In this document: positions 63,316 through 64,000 of the stretch, piece by piece
How the letters are laid out: each line of letters opens with the position of its first letter
Position numbering within the stretch: the stretch's first letter is position 1
NCBI RefSeq assembly: GCF_034314085.1
Contig: NZ_JAVIWI010000001.1
Coordinates: 1,798,001-1,862,000 of the forward strand
Source: Undibacterium sp. 5I1
GTDB lineage: Bacteria > Pseudomonadota > Gammaproteobacteria > Burkholderiales > Burkholderiaceae_D
DNA length: 64,000 nt
Reading direction: 5' to 3'
Position numbers and translations under genes: made by a program
Notes under the pieces: model-generated
What the model was told of the DNA's origin: nothing
Database searches by the model: none
What the model saw: only the letters and a program-made list of their open reading frames with translations

Positions 63316-64000
63316 TTATTGCGCTAGATTGAATAATTTAAAAAAATTCTCAGTCGTCGCTTCTTGCACCTGTTTGACTGAAATCCCTTTTAAGTCAGCT
63401 AAAAATTCACCCACATGGCGCACAAAACCAGGTTCATTCATTTTGCCTCGATGCGGCGTGGGTGCCAGATAAGGTGAATCGGTTTCGATCAAAATGCGCT
63501 CTACAGGCAAAGCACGTGCAACCGCCTGTAGATCTTTGGCACTCTTAAAAGTCAGGATACCGGAGAAAGAAATATAAAAATCCATTTCAATCGCCGCCAG
63601 CGCAACTTCTAAAGACTCGGTAAAGCAATGCATCACACCACCAACGCCACCTTGGGCAATGCCAGCGCCCTCTTCTTGCATAATACGGATGGTGTCTTCT
63701 GAGGCTGATCGGGTGTGGATAATCAACGGCTTGCGACTGAGCCTAGAGGCACGGATATGCTGCCGGAACCGCTCGCGCTGCCATTCCAGATCACCTGTCA
63801 GCCGGAAATAATCCAGGCCGGTCTCGCCTATGGCAATAATTTTTGGATGCTGTGACAAGTGCACGAGTTGCTCTGCACTCGGCTCCTCTGTGTCTTCATA
63901 ATCTGGATGGACGCCTACCGACGCGTAGATATTTGGATATGCTTCTGCCAGTGCCAATACCTGCGGAAAATGCGGCAAATCAACCGACACGCACAGGGCA
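63316..64000 (-). CDS. TatD family metal-dependent hydrolase, partial
   Basis: The frame is still open at the right edge (a GTG at 63990 is in frame, but residues continue upstream), so the N-terminus with the HxH metal motif lies outside. Visible signatures are SVGVHPDYED, IGETGLDYFR, PLIIHTRSA, GVMHCFTES and LIETDSPYLAPTPHRGK. TatD proteins are 3'-5' DNA exonucleases/deoxyribonucleases in the cytoplasm. The ankyrin gene follows immediately. Confidence 0.93.
   Translation of the reverse strand, partial: ALCVSVDLPHFPQVLALAEAYPNIYASVGVHPDYEDTEEPSAEQLVHLSQHPKIIAIGETGLDYFRLTGDLEWQRERFRQHIRASRLSRKPLIIHTRSASEDTIRIMQEEGAGIAQGGVGGVMHCFTESLEVALAAIEMDFYISFSGILTFKSAKDLQAVARALPVERILIETDSPYLAPTPHRGKMNEPGFVRHVGEFLADLKGISVKQVQEATTENFFKLFNLAQ

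Overview
The window reads as chromosome of a betaproteobacterium of the order Burkholderiales, most likely Oxalobacteraceae (Undibacterium-like). This is inferred from gene order (bamC-dapA; trpF-trpB-trpA-accD-folC-dedD-cvpA-purF), from the EpsE/EpsF/EpsG-type exopolysaccharide genes and from protein character; no search was run. No rRNA, tRNA or CRISPR array was recognised.

Layout. 1-7.6 kb holds housekeeping genes: the end of a ribosomal-protein hydroxylase, a small Ala/Pro lipoprotein, bamC, dapA, a methyltransferase, a site-2 protease homologue, yciO, htpX and a PHP phosphoesterase. 8-13.9 kb holds a TonB-dependent receptor, an ABC-2 exporter pair and a small membrane protein. 14-22.7 kb is the purF-cvpA-dedD-folC-accD-trpA-trpB-trpF block. 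22.8-28.1 kb holds a TagA-type glycosyltransferase and then a small chromosomal integron: an SOS-type promoter, intI, attI, two cassettes of unknown function and one clear attC, cut off by an intact IS21-family element. 28.2-29.5 kb is isocitrate lyase. 29.9-42.9 kb is an exopolysaccharide locus: glycoside hydrolase, polymerase, acyltransferase, glycosyltransferases, EpsG/F/E export and copolymerase proteins, and an undecaprenyl-phosphate sugar transferase. 43-49.5 kb holds YihY, WrbA, a small membrane protein, an FAD-linked oxidase, a DUF4124 protein and a chemoreceptor. 49.7-51.1 kb is an intact DDE insertion sequence. 51.3-56.4 kb is a five-gene redox set behind a Fur-like site: di-haem peroxidase lipoprotein, LbtU-like porin, FMN-binding protein, ApbE and a cytochrome-b-like membrane protein. 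56.8-64 kb holds an Acg-type flavoprotein, a nitrate/sulfonate-type ABC transporter, an ankyrin protein and TatD.

The least explained signal is non-coding. Seven copies of an 84-89 bp structured repeat (outer ends AATATACTCC / GGAGTATATT, central hairpin TTGTCCA / TGGACAA) lie only between genes, each on the 3' side of at least one gene. Pairs bracket the TonB receptor, the exopolysaccharide core and the Acg gene. Other dispersed elements are two 243-bp MITE-like copies and single 103-bp and 117-bp inverted-repeat elements. At least eight intergenic spacers also carry short degenerate tandem repeats of 11-14 bp.

Functional links: the exopolysaccharide genes together form a Wzy-type pathway whose flippase is not visible here. 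The 51-56 kb set could be an iron-responsive flavin/haem electron-transfer module with an outer-membrane ferric-siderophore pore. The integron shows the parts of an SOS-inducible cassette platform that has lost its distal array.
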